DNA from: Asanoa hainanensis
Lineage (GTDB): Bacteria > Actinomycetota > Actinomycetes > Mycobacteriales > Micromonosporaceae
DNA: 64,000 bases
Direction: 5' to 3'
NCBI RefSeq assembly: GCF_900188485.1
Contig: NZ_FZPH01000017.1
Location: 62,001-126,000, forward strand
In this document: positions 62,278 through 64,000 of the stretch, one piece after another
Position numbering within the stretch: the stretch's first letter is position 1
Layout: each line of letters opens with the position of its first letter
Notes under the pieces: model-generated
What the model was told of the DNA's origin: nothing
Databases searched by the model: none
Seen by the model: the letters and a program-made list of their open reading frames with translations, nothing else
Position numbers and translations under genes: made by a program

Positions 62278-63627
62278 ATGGAGACGGGTCGATGGGTGCT
62301 GGTCAAGTCGGCGGTTCCGGTGATCGGTGGCTCGTTGGCCTACATGCACGACCCGCTCATCCTGATGCGTCAGCTGTACCAGCGCCATGGACCGGTCGCC
62401 CCGGTAGCGATGGCCGGTCCCGGGCCGGCCGCTTTCATTCTCGGCCCGGAGGCCTGTGGCGCCGCCCTGCAGAACGGCGACAAGGCCTTCGTCAACGGCT
62501 GGGAGGCGCTCGTCGGCCCGTTCTTCCACCGTGGACTGATGCTGCTCGACGGCCCGGAACACAAACAGCACCGGCGGATCCTGCAACAGGCGTTCACCCG
62601 CGAGCGGCTCGCCGGCTACACCGCCGCCCTCCATCCTGCGGTGATGTCGGAGCTGCGCGGCTGGCAGGCGGCCGAGCGCTTCCCGGCGTACACGTGGCTC
62701 AAGCGGCTGACCCTCAACCTCGCGACGCAGATCTTCATGGGCGGGCACCGGATAGCTGACCCGCTCGAGCTGGACCGCGTCAACCGGGCCTTCGTCGACT
62801 GCGTGCAGGCCGCCGGCGCCATCCTGCGTGTCGCCGTGGCGGGCAACAAGTGGCACCGGGCAACACGCGGGCGAGCGACCCTGGAGCGGTTCCTCGGCGC
62901 CCACCTGCCGGCGGCCCGAGCGGCCGGAGGTGACGACCTGTTCTCCGTGCTGACCCGGGTCGAGGACGAGGACGGCACCCGCTTCGGCGACGCGGACGTC
63001 GTCAACCACATGATCTTTCTGTTGATGGCGGCGCACGAGACCACGACCTCGACGGTGTCCACCGCCATGTACTACCTGGGGCGTCATCCGGACTGGCAGG
63101 ACCGGGTCCGGGCCGAGGCGGCGGCGCTCGGCCCGACCCCGACCGTGGAACAGCTGAGCGCGTTGCCCGACCTGGACATGGTGATCAAGGAGTGCCAGCG
63201 CCTGGTGGCGCCCGTTCCCGTGGTGGCGCGGCGGGTGGTCAAGGACACCGAGGTGGCCGGCCGGCACCTGCCGGCCGGCACCCGAGCGTTCGTCTGTCAG
63301 CAGCTTTCGCACTACCTACCGGAGCTCTGGACCAGCCCCGAGGCGTTCGATCCCGAGCGGTTCGCGCCGCAGCGATGCGAGGACCGGTCGCACCGGTTCG
63401 CGTGGGCGCCGTTCGGCGGGGGTGTGCACAAGTGCCTGGGGATGGCGTTCTCGAACATCGAGGCGCGGACGGTCCTGGCGCAGGTTCTCCGCCGGTTTCG
63501 GTGGTCGGTGCCGACGCACTACGCGCCGCCGATGAGCAACGTGTCGCTGCCGTACCCGCGCGACGGGTTGCCGGTCGCGCTCCGGCCCACGGCGCCGACC
63601 GGTGGCGGGCGACCCACCCCGGCGTGA
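62278..63627 (+). CDS. Cytochrome P450
   Basis: A 449-residue haem monooxygenase. The I-helix oxygen-activation motif is AAHETTT, the K-helix E-x-x-R is ECQR (Glu305, Arg308), and the haem-thiolate loop is FGGGVHKCLG with Cys386. The FDPERF meander is present (EAFDPERFAPQR). The layout resembles CYP51/CYP120-like bacterial P450s more than short CYP105 types (inference). No ferredoxin gene lies beside it. It is followed 85 bases later by a 45-codon acidic peptide gene, which raises the possibility that it modifies that peptide. Substrate otherwise unknown. Confidence 0.93.
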   Translation: METGRWVLVKSAVPVIGGSLAYMHDPLILMRQLYQRHGPVAPVAMAGPGPAAFILGPEACGAALQNGDKAFVNGWEALVGPFFHRGLMLLDGPEHKQHRRILQQAFTRERLAGYTAALHPAVMSELRGWQAAERFPAYTWLKRLTLNLATQIFMGGHRIADPLELDRVNRAFVDCVQAAGAILRVAVAGNKWHRATRGRATLERFLGAHLPAARAAGGDDLFSVLTRVEDEDGTRFGDADVVNHMIFLLMAAHETTTSTVSTAMYYLGRHPDWQDRVRAEAAALGPTPTVEQLSALPDLDMVIKECQRLVAPVPVVARRVVKDTEVAGRHLPAGTRAFVCQQLSHYLPELWTSPEAFDPERFAPQRCEDRSHRFAWAPFGGGVHKCLGMAFSNIEARTVLAQVLRRFRWSVPTHYAPPMSNVSLPYPRDGLPVALRPTAPTGGGRPTPA

Positions 63628-63669
63628 AACCCCACGGGCGACGGGCATACGAATCGAAGGATGTGCAGA

Positions 63670-63691
63670 TATGATTCCCGGTTAAACCGGG
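63670..63691 (+). promoter_or_regulatory. Promoter -10 and palindromic operator of the small-peptide gene
   Basis: TATGAT at 63670-63675 is a near-consensus -10. Two bases further lies the perfect palindrome CCCGGTT-A-AACCGGG (63677-63691), covering the expected transcription start. An RBS-like AGGGGAG lies between it and ATG 63713. The peptide gene therefore seems separately promoted and regulated. Confidence 0.65.
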
Positions 63692-63712
63692 GAGTCAACG
63701 AGGGGAGCTGCC

Positions 63713-63850
63713 ATGAGGGACAACGTGGACGCGGTCGAGCTGGCTGAGGTCTCGCCGGCCGAGCTGCAGGAGCTGCTGGAAGAGGAGCTTGGCCTCGCGG
63801 CCGGCGACACCGGGTGTGCCGCCTTCGCCGCGCCGATCAAGCAGGACTGA
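63713..63850 (+). CDS. 45-residue acidic peptide, candidate RiPP precursor
   Basis: A short gene with strong support: own -10, operator, AGGGGAG RBS seven bases before ATG, and a hairpin 11 bases after the stop. The peptide begins MRDNVDAVELAEVSPAEL, continues as an acidic amphipathic helix (QELLEEELGL) and ends AAGDTGCAAFAAPIKQD. Acidic leader-like helix, Gly-rich junction and short tail with one Cys (35), Thr (33), Phe (38) and Pro (41) resemble the leader/core layout of ribosomally made, modified peptides. I do not recognise the family. It could also be a small regulatory or structural peptide. Neighbours downstream are outside the window. Confidence 0.7.
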   Translation: MRDNVDAVELAEVSPAELQELLEEELGLAAGDTGCAAFAAPIKQD

Positions 63851-63861
63851 GACCACTGGGT

Positions 63862-63897
63862 GCCGCCGGTCGCGGGTGCGAACCCGCGGCCGGTGGC
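63862..63897 (+). terminator. Hairpin with GNRA loop after the small-peptide gene
   Basis: GCCGCCGGTCGCGGGT (63862-63877) and ACCCGCGGCCGGTGGC (63882-63897) form a 16-pair stem with two G-T type pairs and a GCGA tetraloop. No T-run follows, so it may be a full terminator or a partial one that favours the peptide mRNA over downstream genes. Confidence 0.65.
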
Positions 63898-64000
63898 GCG
63901 CCTCCGGTGCGTACCCCCTGGCTTAGATCATGATTCGAGATCAGGCTCCTAAACTGCGTGGTCGCGGCGCTCATCGCGAACGCAGCGCGGCCGACACCTT
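63898..64000. other. Edge region without a recognised gene
   Basis: About 100 bases to the window edge with no start codon and RBS combination I can support. It contains an AT-richer stretch (63922-63956) with TAAACT, possibly the promoter of a gene beginning beyond the edge. Confidence 0.4.

Noticed and set aside
63900-63960. A stretch near the right edge resembling a tRNA T-loop (TTCGA)
   Set aside because: No acceptor stem, anticodon arm or cloverleaf pairing could be built around it.
1-64000. Mobile elements, CRISPR arrays, prophage or integration sites
   Set aside because: No transposase, integrase, phage structural gene, direct-repeat array or att-like tRNA end was seen on either strand.

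Overview
This window is chromosomal DNA from a high-GC actinobacterium. Third codon positions are almost always G or C, GTG starts are frequent, and many genes carry a TANNNT-type -10 box 6-7 bases before the start codon, so their mRNAs are probably leaderless. SARP/AfsR-type regulators, ROK and LacI regulators, an exact CebR-type operator and many secreted glycoside hydrolases point to a soil saprophyte, perhaps Micromonosporaceae (inference). I see no rRNA, tRNA, CRISPR array, insertion sequence or prophage, and no gene-free stretch above about 300 bases.

Layout. 1-12.4 kb: single enzymes and small operons: a DHA2 drug exporter, a beta-propeller lipoprotein, GNAT, a 2H phosphoesterase-like protein, a damaged serine hydrolase, DUF427, a flavin-dependent oxidoreductase coupled to a DNA/RNA endonuclease, a quinone oxidoreductase, a YrdC/Sua5 protein, a MocR regulator coupled to a patatin-like lipase, and a zinc alcohol dehydrogenase. 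12.4-23.1 kb: a sugar-uptake locus with GH42 beta-galactosidase, two ABC permeases, a lipoprotein sugar binder, a divergent ROK repressor, a GH3-CBM6 enzyme and a coupled LacI repressor, with one palindromic operator for each half. 23.1-37.8 kb: signalling and housekeeping genes, among them an EAL protein, a frameshifted LuxR-family ATPase regulator, a RidA/CGNR divergent pair, a CE4 deacetylase, a membrane LuxR protein, a TetR/DUF4267 pair and a frameshifted SARP regulator. 37.8-50.9 kb: an ECF41-type sigma factor operon (sigma, epimerase, CrtC/AttH-like protein), a membrane SGNH hydrolase, a lipoprotein acyl-transferase/thioesterase, a broken HTH/DUF3291 pair, a two-component system, a D,D-carboxypeptidase and panD.

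51-59.6 kb: an M64-type secreted metallopeptidase with a secreted partner, facing a four-gene operon of exported or membrane proteins of unknown function, next to a very large intact SARP/NB-ARC/TPR regulator. 59.6-64 kb: a DUF2007-like small protein, a GH9 cellulase under a CebR box, a cytochrome P450 and, just before the window edge, a 45-codon gene for an acidic peptide with its own promoter, palindromic operator, strong RBS and hairpin. That last pair may be the start of a RiPP-like system running off the right edge.

Several genes are broken: two large regulators carry single-base frameshifts in G/C runs, an HTH gene and a DUF3291 gene look fused by a deletion, and a serine hydrolase has lost its N-terminus and catalytic lysine. 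The frameshifts could be sequencing errors; the deletion and truncation are less likely to be.
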